Assembly (NCBI GenBank): GCA_964451605.1
Contig: CAYVJA010000057.1
Location: 1 to 16,831, forward strand
Direction: 5' to 3'
DNA from: JAQVSH01 sp964451605
Lineage (GTDB): Bacteria; Bacteroidota; Bacteroidia; Bacteroidales; UBA4181
DNA length: 16,831 nucleotides
Part shown: positions 1 to 7,639 of the stretch, in pieces
Layout of the letters: each line of letters opens with the position of its first letter
Position numbering within the stretch: the stretch's first letter is position 1
Position numbers and translations under genes: made by a program
The notes under the pieces: generated by a model
The model's database searches: none
Told to the model about the DNA's origin: nothing
The model's input: the letters and a program-made list of their open reading frames with translations, nothing else

Positions 1-689
1 TCTATCCAACCGGCTTTCACCGCCATCATCACCAACTCCGAGATGCTTTTCACTTGCAGCTTGCGGAAGATATTTTTGCGGTGGGTGTTCACGGTGTGAA
101 AGCTGAGAAACCTGCGTGCGGCTATCTCTTTGGTGGTAAGCCCTGACGCTATCAAACGCACTATCTCCATCTCAGAGTCGGTGAGGAGATGTCGCGCAGC
201 GGAGGGGGTATCGCTGGCGGCAACCGATGTTTCGGAGCGGGAATTCATCATGTCGCCCAAACCAATTTCCTGCAGTAGGGCCGATAATCCGGACGAATCA
301 TAGGGGACACCCTTTGCCGCGGCCTCAAAGGCAGCGGTCAACTCCTCCCGATTGCCTTTTTTTAAGGAAAAATTGCGGATTCCGAGTTGCGCGTAGGCAT
401 AAAGATCGGATGCCCGGAAGGAGTCGGCCAGCAACATCACCTCCACCTTTGTGAAGAGCTCTTTCAGCAGCTTCAGCGAATCGGATCCCCTGTAATCGAA
501 GGTAAAAGGATCGGTAATCAGCAGATAACCGGGTTCGTCACGAAGTAATCGATAGAGCTCCCGTCGGTTTGTCGCGGTGCCTGCCACTACAAAACCCGGC
601 AGCGAAGCGAGCAACGAGTCCAATCCTTGGGAGGTCAAAAAGTGGGGGTCGGCAATTACCACCCTGAAGGGAGAGGCGTCGGGATTCAT
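1..689 (-). CDS. LuxR/NarL-family response regulator (3' end cut by window edge)
   Basis: This is a DNA-binding response regulator. The visible 229 residues hold an N-terminal receiver-like domain (about residues 8-125) and a C-terminal GerE/LuxR helix-turn-helix (about 170-229, with the family pattern LTxxExEIVRLIASGLTTKEIA...SFHTVNTHRKNIFRKL). In the receiver I see one pocket acid (D14, where many family members have two), the probable phosphoacceptor D60 and the conserved lysine K110. The usual Ser/Thr switch residue seems to be replaced (LLAD), so control may be non-canonical. The start ATG lies 4 nt after the stop of the upstream ArsR gene, so the two are almost certainly cotranscribed. 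The stop codon lies beyond base 1. No partner histidine kinase is visible. The family call is firm; the target genes are unknown. Confidence 0.88.
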   Translation of the reverse strand, partial: MNPDASPFRVVIADPHFLTSQGLDSLLASLPGFVVAGTATNRRELYRLLRDEPGYLLITDPFTFDYRGSDSLKLLKELFTKVEVMLLADSFRASDLYAYAQLGIRNFSLKKGNREELTAAFEAAAKGVPYDSSGLSALLQEIGLGDMMNSRSETSVAASDTPSAARHLLTDSEMEIVRLIASGLTTKEIAARRFLSFHTVNTHRKNIFRKLQVKSISELVMMAVKAGWI

Positions 690-693
690 ACCC

Positions 694-1056
694 TCAATCG
701 GTGAGAGGTGGGCAACACGTAGGGGTGTCGGAGCCTGAGCCGGTTTCGCCCGAAAGAGTGACACCCCAAAAAAAACTGAAAAGTGCCCTTGCCTCCTCCC
801 AGTTTTTGCGATTAATGCAATACCGAATCCGGGGTGCCTCTATCTCACCCTGAATCAAACCCGCCTCCTTAAGCTCTTTCAGGTGTTGCGAAAGGGTAGA
901 TTTGGCAATAGGCAGTTCGTCGGTAAGGTCGCCGCTGTAACAACAGGACTGATGCGACAGACGTTCCAAAACAAACAGGCGAACCGGATGCCCCAAAGCC
1001 TTTGCATAACGGGCCATCCTCTTTTGTTGCGGGGTGATAACCTCCTTCTTTTTCAT
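694..1056 (-). CDS. ArsR-family winged-helix transcriptional repressor with two Cys-Cys pairs
   Basis: This is a 120-residue ArsR/SmtB-type repressor. The helix-turn-helix spans about residues 40-70, with the family signature around AKSTLSQHLKELKEAGLI followed by a wing (E73-Y79). I chose the ATG at 1056 because AAAGGAG stands about 8 nt upstream; a TTG start at 1077 would run through that ribosome binding site. Two vicinal cysteine pairs, C38-C39 before the recognition helix and C114-C115 at the extreme C terminus, are candidate thiol or metal(loid) ligands. ArsR proteins often sense As(III) or other soft metals through such cysteines. No ars gene is visible here, so the ligand is inference. 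The gene is first in a leftward operon with the LuxR-type regulator and is divergent from the GH2 gene, whose control it may influence. Confidence 0.9.
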   Translation of the reverse strand: MKKKEVITPQQKRMARYAKALGHPVRLFVLERLSHQSCCYSGDLTDELPIAKSTLSQHLKELKEAGLIQGEIEAPRIRYCINRKNWEEARALFSFFWGVTLSGETGSGSDTPTCCPPLTD

Positions 1057-1074
1057 GATAGTTTCTCCTTTGGA

Positions 1075-1082
1075 CAAAGATA
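1075..1082 (-). promoter_or_regulatory. Candidate -7 element (TATCTTTG) for the arsR-luxR operon
   Basis: TATCTTTG matches the Bacteroidota sigma-factor -7 consensus TAnnTTTG exactly and lies 18 nt before the ArsR start codon. I see no good -33 TTTG at the usual spacing. The transcript leader would be very short, so this remains tentative. Confidence 0.35.
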
Positions 1083-1105
1083 GGCTAAGATATCTTTTAA
1101 TCTTT
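1076..1105. promoter_or_regulatory. Candidate operator in the divergent arsR / GH2 region
   Basis: The 88-bp region between the divergent starts contains AAAGAT-N10-ATCTTT (1076-1097), a perfect 10-bp palindrome AAGATATCTT (1087-1096), and a second ATCTTT 8 bp further on (1100-1105). It overlaps the candidate ArsR -7 element. ArsR-family repressors usually bind such dyads in their own promoter, so autoregulation is the natural reading, with a possible effect on the rightward GH2 gene. Dyads this short can arise by chance in AT-rich DNA. Confidence 0.35.
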
Positions 1106-1117
1106 CGGAGCGATGGT

Positions 1118-1125
1118 TACTTTTA
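1118..1125 (+). promoter_or_regulatory. Candidate -7 element (TACTTTTA) for the galactan-degradation genes
   Basis: TACTTTTA differs from TAnnTTTG by one base and lies 19 nt before the GH2 start. Its surroundings (TTACTTTTACAG) resemble the region before the GH76 gene (TTACTTTCGCAG). A TTTT about 19 nt upstream is only a poor -33 match. Confidence 0.3.
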
Positions 1126-1144
1126 CAGCCACAAACCCTCGAAT

Positions 1145-4100
1145 ATGAAAAAACTACTCCTCACTTTCATCGTGATGCTGACGGCCGTATGCCATACGGC
1201 CTACGCTTCGACCCAGGATGGAAACCTCCGAAAGAGGTACAATTTTAACCCGGAATGGAAACTCTTTGTGGGCGACCCTCAGGGTGCCGAACAATCCGGA
1301 TTTAACGACACCTCCTGGAAGCAGGTTACCCTGCCGCACGCCTTCAACGAAGACGATGCCTTTAAACTGGCCATCAATCAGTTATCTACAGGGATTGTGT
1401 GGTATCGAAAACACTTTCGCATACCGGCACGGGACCTTGGCAAAAAGGTCTTCATAGAGTTTGAGGGCATTCGCCAGGGAGGAGAAATTTTCCTGAACGG
1501 GGAAAAACTCGGTCTGCACGAAAACGGGGTGATGGCTTTTGGTTTCGATATCACCGATAAAGTGAAGTTCGACGGGGAGAATGTGATTGCTCTCCGGATC
1601 GATAACAGCTGGCGCTACCAGGAACGGGCCACAGGCACCGGTTTCCAGTGGAATCATACCAGTTTTAACGCCAACTACGGAGGCATCCCCAAGAATGTGA
1701 TTCTGCATGTTACCGGTTCGCTCTACCAGACATTCCCCCTTTACAGCTTTCTGCAAACCACCGGTGTCTATATCTATGCAGGAAATTTCGACATCGAGGG
1801 GAGGTCGGCCACCATTACCGCCGAATCGGAGGTAAAAAACGATGACTCCTCACCCAGGAGTTTCGGATATGAGGTACGCATTTTCGATATGAAGGGAAAG
1901 CAGGTAAAGCAGTTCTCCGCTCCGGCCGTCACGCTGCAGCCGGGCGAAACCTTAGTGGTGAAGGCCGCGGGAGAGGTGTCGGGGCTGAATTTCTGGAGCT
2001 GGGGATATGGATACCTCTACACGGTTGAAACAGCCCTCACAGAAAACGGAAAGGTGGTCGATAAGGTTTCCACGCGTACCGGATTCCGGAAAACCGCCTT
2101 CAAGAACGGCATGTTCTATCTCAACAACAGAGTGCTTCAGATTAAAGGGTATGCCCAGCGCACTAGCAACGAGTGGCCGGCCATCGGGATGTCGGTTCCG
2201 CCCTGGATCAGCGATTTCAGTAACCGCATGATGGTAGAGAGCAACGGAAACACCGTGCGGTGGATGCACATTACACCCTGGAAACAGGATGTAGAATCGG
2301 CCGACCGGGTGGGCCTGATTCAGATGATGCCTGCCGGCGATTCGGAAAAGGATGTAACCGGAAGGCAGTGGGAACAACGGGTTGAGGTGATGCGCGATGC
2401 CATCATCTACAATCGCAATAACCCCAGCATCATCTTCTACGAGAGCGGAAATGAGGCCATCAGTGAAACCCATATGTCCGAGATAGTTGCTTTGCGAAAT
2501 CGGTTCGACCCTCATGGGGGACGTGCCGCAGGTTCGCGCGAGATGCTCGACAGTAAAGTGGCCGAATATGGAGGCGAGATGCTCTACATCAATAAGAGCG
2601 CCGGGAAACCGCTTTTTGCTACCGAATATTCGCGCGACGAAGGGCTCCGTAAATATTGGGATGAGTACACCCCGCCCTTCCACAAAGATGGCGACGGCCC
2701 GCTCTACAAAGAGGCTCCGGCCCGCGAATACAACCGCAATCAGGATTCGCATGCCATAGAAAATGTAATCCGCTGGTTCGACTACTGGCGGGAGCGCCCC
2801 GGAACCGGGAAAAGGGTCAGTTCGGGGGGAGTCAATATTGTCTTCTCCGATTCGAACACCCATTTTCGCGGGGAGGAGAATTATCGCCGCAGCGGCGAGG
2901 TCGATGCGATGCGGCTCCCCAAAGACGGGTTCTGGGCCCATCAGGTGATGTGGGACGGCTGGGTAGATCTGGAGCGTTTCCGGACCCATATCATCGGCCA
3001 TTGGAATTATGCTCCGGGCACGGTGAAAGATATCCACGTGGTATCGGCAGGCGAAAGGGTAGAACTCTTTGTGAACGGGGTTTCGAAAGGAATGGGCGAG
3101 CAGAAATACCGTTTTCTCTTCTCGTTCCGTGAGGTGGCCTGGGAGCCCGGCGAAATCAGGGCCGTTTCTTACAGCGCCACAGGAGAGAAGCTGAGCGAAG
3201 CCCTTCTCCGCACCGCCGGGAAGCCCGCAGCAGTAAAACTGACCCTGCACACCTCGCCGCAGGGATTCGCAGCCGATGGAGCCGATGTGATTCTGGTAGA
3301 TGTAGAGGTGGTCGACGCCAGGGGAATGCGGTGCCCTGCCTCGAACGATATGATTCACTTTACTCTGAGCGGCCCTGCCGAGTGGCGTGGCGGTTTGGCG
3401 CAGGGACCCGATAATTTCATTCTGGCAAAGAGCCTTCCCGTGGAATGCGGTGTGAACCGGGTGATGATCCGTTCGCTTACGCAGGCGGGCAAGGTTACGG
3501 TATCGGCCTCCTCCGAGGGGCTGCGCTCCGATCAGGTAAGCGTAACCTCCAAACCTGTGAAGGTGGTCGACGGCCTTTCGGAACAATTTGCCGGTGAGGC
3601 ACTCCCCTCCTATACCGATCGCGGCCCCACCCCCCTGACCCCTTCGTTCAAAATGACCCGCACTCCGGTGGAAATCGTGAGTGCAACGGCTGCAGTGAAT
3701 GGCGATGCGGCGCAACGCAGTTACGACGACAACGAACTTTCGGAGTGGACCAACGACGGGCATATCGCCACCGGATCCATCACTTATCGGCTCGAAAGAG
3801 AGGCCACAATCAGTGAGGTTTGTTTAAAACTGAGCGGTTGGCGGATGCGTCAGTACCCTATTCAGATTCTGGTGGGCAACCGAGTGGTCTTTGAAGGAAC
3901 CACCGAGCGAAGCCTGGGGTATGTTACCATCCCGGTTACCCCCGCAAAAGGAAAAGAGGTTACTATCCGTCTCACCGGCGCAAATACCGAAAAAGACGCC
4001 TATAATGCCATTGTCGAACTCTCCGGAAATATCGAACTGGATCTCTTCCGCGATCCCAATGCCGGAAAGCTGGAGGGACAGTTACGGATTGTAGAGGCGG

Positions 4101-5080
4101 AGTTTTACGAAGCAGAGGTGAGACCCAACCGGGCTGATAAGCCCTTGTACCGCGATCCGGTTTTCGACGGAGCCGCCGACCCGGTGGTCATCTACAACCG
4201 GGCCGAAAAGAGATGGTTCATGTTCTATACCAACCGCAGAGCCAATACCAATCTGCCCGGTGGCGTTGAATGGGTGCACGGTACCCGTATCGGGATTGCC
4301 GAATCGGTTGACGGCGGGGCTACGTGGCGCTACCGCGACACCTGCAATATCGGCTTCCGACCCGATGCAGACTATACCCACTGGGCACCCGAGGTGATGG
4401 AACATAGGGGAATCTATCATATGTACCTTACCTATGTGCCGGGGATTTTTGCCGACTGGAACCATGAACGGTATATTGTCCATTTAACCAGCAAAAACCT
4501 GATTGACTGGAAATTCGAGTCCAGGCTCACCCTCTCGTCCAGTCGTTGTATCGATGCATGTGTCTATCAACTCCCCGACGGCAACTGGCGGATGTATTAT
4601 AATAACGAGGCCGATGGTAAATCGATCTATTATGCCGACAGTCCTGATCTATACCGCTGGACCGACAGCGGGAAAAAGGTGGTGGGCGACAAAGCGGGCG
4701 AAGGACCCAAAGTCTTTTACTGGAAAGGGAAGTACCGTATGCTGGTTGACAACTGGAGTGGTTTGGGTGCATACAGTTCGGACGATATGGTTAATTGGGT
4801 CCGGCAGCCGGAAAACCTGCTGGAAGCACCCGGTCTCGGCATCGACGATAAGGCAAAGGGACAGCATTGCGATGTGGTGGTTTCGGGCGACAGGGCTTTT
4901 GTATTCTACTTTACCCATCCCGGCAGGGAGCAGGATGTAAACATGAGCCGCCAGACAGCCTCACGAAGAAGCTCCATTCAGGTAGCCGAACTCTTTTTAG
5001 AGGAGGATCTACTCCGGTGCCGACGCAACGAACCCTTGTACCTTACCCTCGAGGCGCCGAAAACAAACCGAAAAAAATGA
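1145..5080 (+). CDS. Secreted multidomain GH2 beta-galactosidase-like enzyme fused to a GH43-like domain
   Basis: This is a 1311-residue exported glycoside hydrolase. I chose the ATG at 1145 because it begins a clean signal peptide (MKKLLL..., likely cut after AYA21); the frame is open upstream to 1034 but that would bury the signal. The order is: GH2 sugar-binding jelly roll (about 30-195), Ig-like domain (about 215-330), TIM barrel (about 335-625) with acid/base E437 in SGNEA and nucleophile E494 in FATEYS, DUF4982-like and GH2 C-terminal Ig domains (about 630-815), an F5/8-type or CBM32-like module (about 840-965), and a C-terminal GH43-like five-bladed propeller (about 1005-1275). In the propeller D1012 (ADP), D1137 (IDA) and E1186 (EGP) fit the GH43 catalytic triad. 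The GH53 neighbour favours galactan or arabinogalactan side-chain trimming. The exact specificity of both catalytic modules is inference. Confidence 0.88.
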   Translation: MKKLLLTFIVMLTAVCHTAYASTQDGNLRKRYNFNPEWKLFVGDPQGAEQSGFNDTSWKQVTLPHAFNEDDAFKLAINQLSTGIVWYRKHFRIPARDLGKKVFIEFEGIRQGGEIFLNGEKLGLHENGVMAFGFDITDKVKFDGENVIALRIDNSWRYQERATGTGFQWNHTSFNANYGGIPKNVILHVTGSLYQTFPLYSFLQTTGVYIYAGNFDIEGRSATITAESEVKNDDSSPRSFGYEVRIFDMKGKQVKQFSAPAVTLQPGETLVVKAAGEVSGLNFWSWGYGYLYTVETALTENGKVVDKVSTRTGFRKTAFKNGMFYLNNRVLQIKGYAQRTSNEWPAIGMSVPPWISDFSNRMMVESNGNTVRWMHITPWKQDVESADRVGLIQMMPAGDSEKDVTGRQWEQRVEVMRDAIIYNRNNPSIIFYESGNEAISETHMSEIVALRNRFDPHGGRAAGSREMLDSKVAEYGGEMLYINKSAGKPLFATEYSRDEGLRKYWDEYTPPFHKDGDGPLYKEAPAREYNRNQDSHAIENVIRWFDYWRERPGTGKRVSSGGVNIVFSDSNTHFRGEENYRRSGEVDAMRLPKDGFWAHQVMWDGWVDLERFRTHIIGHWNYAPGTVKDIHVVSAGERVELFVNGVSKGMGEQKYRFLFSFREVAWEPGEIRAVSYSATGEKLSEALLRTAGKPAAVKLTLHTSPQGFAADGADVILVDVEVVDARGMRCPASNDMIHFTLSGPAEWRGGLAQGPDNFILAKSLPVECGVNRVMIRSLTQAGKVTVSASSEGLRSDQVSVTSKPVKVVDGLSEQFAGEALPSYTDRGPTPLTPSFKMTRTPVEIVSATAAVNGDAAQRSYDDNELSEWTNDGHIATGSITYRLEREATISEVCLKLSGWRMRQYPIQILVGNRVVFEGTTERSLGYVTIPVTPAKGKEVTIRLTGANTEKDAYNAIVELSGNIELDLFRDPNAGKLEGQLRIVEAEFYEAEVRPNRADKPLYRDPVFDGAADPVVIYNRAEKRWFMFYTNRRANTNLPGGVEWVHGTRIGIAESVDGGATWRYRDTCNIGFRPDADYTHWAPEVMEHRGIYHMYLTYVPGIFADWNHERYIVHLTSKNLIDWKFESRLTLSSSRCIDACVYQLPDGNWRMYYNNEADGKSIYYADSPDLYRWTDSGKKVVGDKAGEGPKVFYWKGKYRMLVDNWSGLGAYSSDDMVNWVRQPENLLEAPGLGIDDKAKGQHCDVVVSGDRAFVFYFTHPGREQDVNMSRQTASRRSSIQVAELFLEEDLLRCRRNEPLYLTLEAPKTNRKK

Positions 5081-5088
5081 TAGTTTTG
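5081..5088 (+). promoter_or_regulatory. Possible internal -7 element (TAGTTTTG) before the GH53 gene
   Basis: TAGTTTTG matches TAnnTTTG perfectly and lies immediately after the GH2 stop, 52 nt before the GH53 start. No -33 TTTG is visible. GH53 may have its own promoter, or may simply be cotranscribed with GH2. Confidence 0.25.
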
Positions 5089-5140
5089 ACTTACAAATGC
5101 ATAACGCATCCAGACTGAACCTTAAACAAACCCTCAAACA

Positions 5141-6184
5141 ATGAAGAATTCTCTTCTCGTTATTTTATTATCGGGCCTCATACTTGCGGGCTGCGGCACC
5201 GCAAAGAACCTCTCCGGATCAAAGCAACATAAAGATTTTGCCAAAGGGGGCGATATCAGTTGGCTGCCGCAAATGGAGGCCACCGGATATAAATTCTATA
5301 ACGACAATGGCGTAGAGGAGGATTGCTTTAAGATTCTGAAAGATCACGGCATCAATACCATCCGCCTGCGCACCTGGGTTAACCCCTCGCAGAACAGGGC
5401 CAGCGGCCATTGCAGTAAAGAGGAGACGGTTGCCATGGCCGAGCGGGCCCGGAAATATGGCATGAAAGTGATGATTAACTTTCACTACTCCGACAGCTGG
5501 GCCGATCCCGGAAAACAGAAGAAACCGGCAGCCTGGGAGAGCCACGACTTTCCGCAACTGCTTCAAGATGTGTACGATTACACCTTCGAGGTGATGTCGG
5601 CCCTCAAAGCCAAAGGAATCTATCCGGAGTGGGTACAGGTGGGTAACGAAACCCCGGGTGGAATGATCTATCCCGAAGGGAGCGTTTCCAACTGGCCCCA
5701 GCTTGCGCAGCTCATCAACAAAGGCTACGATGCCATCAAAGAGGTAAGCCCCAAATCGAAGGTGATTTTGCACATCGACCAAGGTAATAACAATCAACGG
5801 TTCAGAACTTGGTTCGATAACGCCCAAAAGAATGGCGCCAAGTACGACATCATCGGCCTTTCGTATTATCCCTACTGGCTGCCCGGCAAACCCGACTACA
5901 CCCTCTCGATAGACGATCTGGGCAACAACATGAACGATATGGTGGCCCGCTACGGCAAAGAGGTGATGGTGGTTGAAGTGGGCGGCGAAGACACCAAAGC
6001 CCAAAACACCTACGATATGTTGGTAGCCGTGATTAAAAAGGTGAAGGAGGTTCCGGGCGGAAAAGGGCTGGGCGTAATCTACTGGGAACCGCAGGGCGCC
6101 AGAAGCTGGAGCCGCTACGCCCTCAGCGCCTGGGGCGAAGACGGCCGCCCCACCAAAGCCATGGATGCTTTTTTGGAGGAGTAG
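5141..6184 (+). CDS. GH53 endo-beta-1,4-galactanase, lipoprotein
   Basis: This 347-residue enzyme of glycoside hydrolase family 53 cuts the beta-1,4-galactan backbone of type I arabinogalactan or pectic galactan side chains. Family hallmarks are clear: GGDISWLPQMEATGYKFY near residue 35, RLRTWVNP, INFHYSDSWADPGKQ, acid/base E170 in QVGNE, and nucleophile E279 in VVEVGG. The N terminus is a lipoprotein signal with lipobox LAGC (C18), so the enzyme is probably surface- or membrane-anchored. The length is normal for the catalytic domain alone. It follows the GH2 gene by 60 nt and likely shares its transcript: GH53 would release galacto-oligosaccharides and the GH2 enzyme would trim them. No strong ribosome binding site is present, as is common in Bacteroidota. 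Confidence 0.93.
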   Translation: MKNSLLVILLSGLILAGCGTAKNLSGSKQHKDFAKGGDISWLPQMEATGYKFYNDNGVEEDCFKILKDHGINTIRLRTWVNPSQNRASGHCSKEETVAMAERARKYGMKVMINFHYSDSWADPGKQKKPAAWESHDFPQLLQDVYDYTFEVMSALKAKGIYPEWVQVGNETPGGMIYPEGSVSNWPQLAQLINKGYDAIKEVSPKSKVILHIDQGNNNQRFRTWFDNAQKNGAKYDIIGLSYYPYWLPGKPDYTLSIDDLGNNMNDMVARYGKEVMVVEVGGEDTKAQNTYDMLVAVIKKVKEVPGGKGLGVIYWEPQGARSWSRYALSAWGEDGRPTKAMDAFLEE

Positions 6185-6222
6185 AGGACGGCATTGACTT
6201 ATCTTGAAGAAAATGTATAACC

Positions 6223-6285
6223 AATACACTTTTTGCATGTAAAAAGTGTATTCAGCCCACACTTTCTACATGCAAAAAGTGTATT
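6223..6285. repeat. Paired CATG-centred palindromes forming a 27-bp-stem hairpin upstream of the AAA ATPase
   Basis: Arm 6223-6249 and arm 6259-6285 are reverse complements over 27 bp with one mismatch (6242/6266) and a 9-nt loop. The outer 19 bp, AATACACTTTTTGCATGTA and its complement, pair perfectly. The element can also be read as two 24-bp near-palindromes, 6226-6249 and 6259-6282, each made of two inverted ACACTTTYTRCATG half-sites. Their centres are 33 bp apart, about three helical turns. A perfect 12-bp inverted repeat with a 6-nt loop (6223-6252) is an alternative fold. No T-run follows, so it is not a standard terminator. It ends 29 bp before the ATPase start, which suggests a cooperative operator; a repeat-element origin is also possible. 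Confidence 0.85.
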
Positions 6286-6289
6286 ATTG
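6282..6289 (+). promoter_or_regulatory. Candidate -7 element (TATTATTG) for the AAA ATPase gene
   Basis: TATTATTG is one mismatch from TAnnTTTG and lies 25 nt before the ATPase start. It overlaps the right edge of the second palindrome, so a protein bound there would cover the promoter. No -33 match is seen. Confidence 0.25.
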
Positions 6290-6314
6290 CATCGCTATTC
6301 ATTAAGGAACGTAT

Positions 6315-7610
6315 ATGTATAGAGAAGCGATTGTCAGTTTACAGAGATGGAAAGAGGATAAATATCGAAAACCACTCATCGTTAGGGGGGCACGTCAGGT
6401 AGGCAAAACTTGGCTTCTTAAAGAGTTTGGGCGCACCTCGTATGCCCAAACAGTGTATGTGAATTTCGAAGAGACCCCGGTTTTACAAAATATATTCTCC
6501 ACCGACTTTTCTATTGAACGGATCATAGCGGCACTCCAAATTCATGCGAAAACCACTATATCGGCCGAGGATACGCTAATTGTATTCGACGAAATTCAGT
6601 CGGCCGAACACGGAGTGACCTCTCTTAAATACTTCTGCGAGAATGCACCTGAATACCATATTATTGCCGCAGGGTCATTGTTGGGTATGGGTTTGCACGG
6701 CGGGGTATCATTTCCGGTAGGGAAGGTCGACTTTCTGGATTTGCGCCCCCTTTCGTTTCACGAGTTCCTGCTATCGATAAATGAATCTGGACTGGCCGAT
6801 GCGCTAAGGGCGAGAAAATGGGATGTAATCGCTCTATTTTCGGAGAAATTAATCAACTATCTCCGCTATTATATCTATATCGGGGGGATGCCCGAAGTGG
6901 TCAACGCATTTGCAGAAACCGGCGACTGGCAGTTGGTTCGCCATATACAGAACCGCATACTCCATTCGTATGAGGCCGATTTTTCGAAACATGCGCCCAA
7001 TGAAACAGTCCCTCGTATCCGGATGGTATGGCAAAGCATCCCTTCGCAGCTAGCTAAAGAGAACAAAAAGTTTATTTATGGGGTTTTAAAAGAGGGCGCC
7101 CGGTCGAAAGATTTTGAATTAGCCATCCAATGGTTAGTCGATTGCGGATTGTTGTTGAAAAGCCACCGCGTATCGAAACCGGGAATTCCGCTGGCCGCTT
7201 ACCAGGATCTTTCGGCATTTAAACTATTTCTGCTCGATGTAGGCTTACTTGGGGCTATGGCCGGATTGAATGTGACGACAATCCTTGAAGGCAGCGGGAT
7301 TTACACCGAATTCAAAGGCGCACTAACTGAGCAATATGTAATGCAAGAATTACGTTTAACCCCTGATCGATATATAGGATATTGGACAAATGAAAGAAAC
7401 ACATCGGAGGTTGACTTCGTTATCCAAGATGAGGGAATCATCATACCGATTGAGGTAAAATCGGCTAATAATCTAAAGGCAAGAAGCTTCCAAATATTTT
7501 ACGAGAAATACAAACCATCAATGGCTATCCGAACCTCATTAGCCGGATATCGGGAAGAATCATGGATGACCAACGTTCCCCTCTATGCCATTAGAGGAGT
7601 AGAAATGTAA
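6315..7610 (+). CDS. AAA-family ATPase with C-terminal DUF4143 domain
   Basis: This 431-residue protein belongs to the widespread AAA_14/DUF4143 ATPase class, whose cellular role is unsettled. The N-terminal ATPase shows Walker A GARQVGKT (residues 25-32), a Walker B in LIVFDEIQ and a sensor-like IIAAGSLLG. The C-terminal DUF4143 part holds a PD-(D/E)xK-nuclease-like pattern, EVDFVI...IPIEVKS, where E/D and ExK could be catalytic or vestigial. AAGGA at 6304-6308 supports the ATG. The gene stands alone between two catabolic or biosynthetic operons, by eye is more A+T-rich than they are, and is preceded by the paired palindromes at 6223-6285. These traits fit a horizontally moving accessory gene. 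The family call is firm; function (toxin-like, defence or plasmid-type maintenance) is not inferable from this sequence. Confidence 0.9.
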   Translation: MYREAIVSLQRWKEDKYRKPLIVRGARQVGKTWLLKEFGRTSYAQTVYVNFEETPVLQNIFSTDFSIERIIAALQIHAKTTISAEDTLIVFDEIQSAEHGVTSLKYFCENAPEYHIIAAGSLLGMGLHGGVSFPVGKVDFLDLRPLSFHEFLLSINESGLADALRARKWDVIALFSEKLINYLRYYIYIGGMPEVVNAFAETGDWQLVRHIQNRILHSYEADFSKHAPNETVPRIRMVWQSIPSQLAKENKKFIYGVLKEGARSKDFELAIQWLVDCGLLLKSHRVSKPGIPLAAYQDLSAFKLFLLDVGLLGAMAGLNVTTILEGSGIYTEFKGALTEQYVMQELRLTPDRYIGYWTNERNTSEVDFVIQDEGIIIPIEVKSANNLKARSFQIFYEKYKPSMAIRTSLAGYREESWMTNVPLYAIRGVEM

Positions 7611-7620
7611 AAACTTTTGA

Positions 7621-7639
7621 TTATCTTTATTAAAGATAA
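7621..7639. repeat. Small AT-rich inverted repeat after the AAA ATPase
   Basis: TTATCTTTA-T-TAAAGATAA is a perfect 9-bp dyad with a single central base, 10 nt after the ATPase stop. It is AT-only apart from one G-C pair per arm, cannot form a stable one-base loop, and has C residues rather than a T-run after it. A factor-independent terminator is therefore unlikely, and a protein-binding site is equally possible. The rest of the 119-nt gap up to crtB holds nothing else clear. Confidence 0.4.

Noticed and set aside
1..1056. Arsenic-resistance operon
   Set aside because: Only the ArsR-type repressor supports it; no arsenite pump, arsenate reductase or methyltransferase is visible in the window.
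1034..1144. Upstream extension of the GH2 frame
   Set aside because: It would place 37 residues before a clear signal peptide and would overlap the start of the divergent ArsR gene.
1952..3763. Long minus-strand open frame (603 codons) opposite the GH2 gene
   Set aside because: It lies wholly antisense to a clearly conserved GH2 coding frame, its protein is rich in His/Gly/Arg with no recognisable domain, and it follows from the codon bias of the real gene.
5219..6262. Minus-strand open frame of 347 codons opposite the GH53 gene
   Set aside because: It is antisense to a full set of GH53 motifs and runs through the palindrome element; its protein sequence resembles no family I know.
6223..6285. 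CRISPR repeat or transposon end
   Set aside because: There is no spacer-repeat periodicity, no cas or transposase gene and no second end with the same sequence downstream of the ATPase.
6199..7627. TTATCTT direct repeat (6199-6205 and 7621-7627) flanking the ATPase as a target-site duplication
   Set aside because: Seven AT-rich bases are expected by chance, and the second copy is part of a separate dyad.
7621..7639. Intrinsic terminator after the ATPase
   Set aside because: The dyad is almost all A/T with a one-base centre and is followed by C residues, not a T-run.
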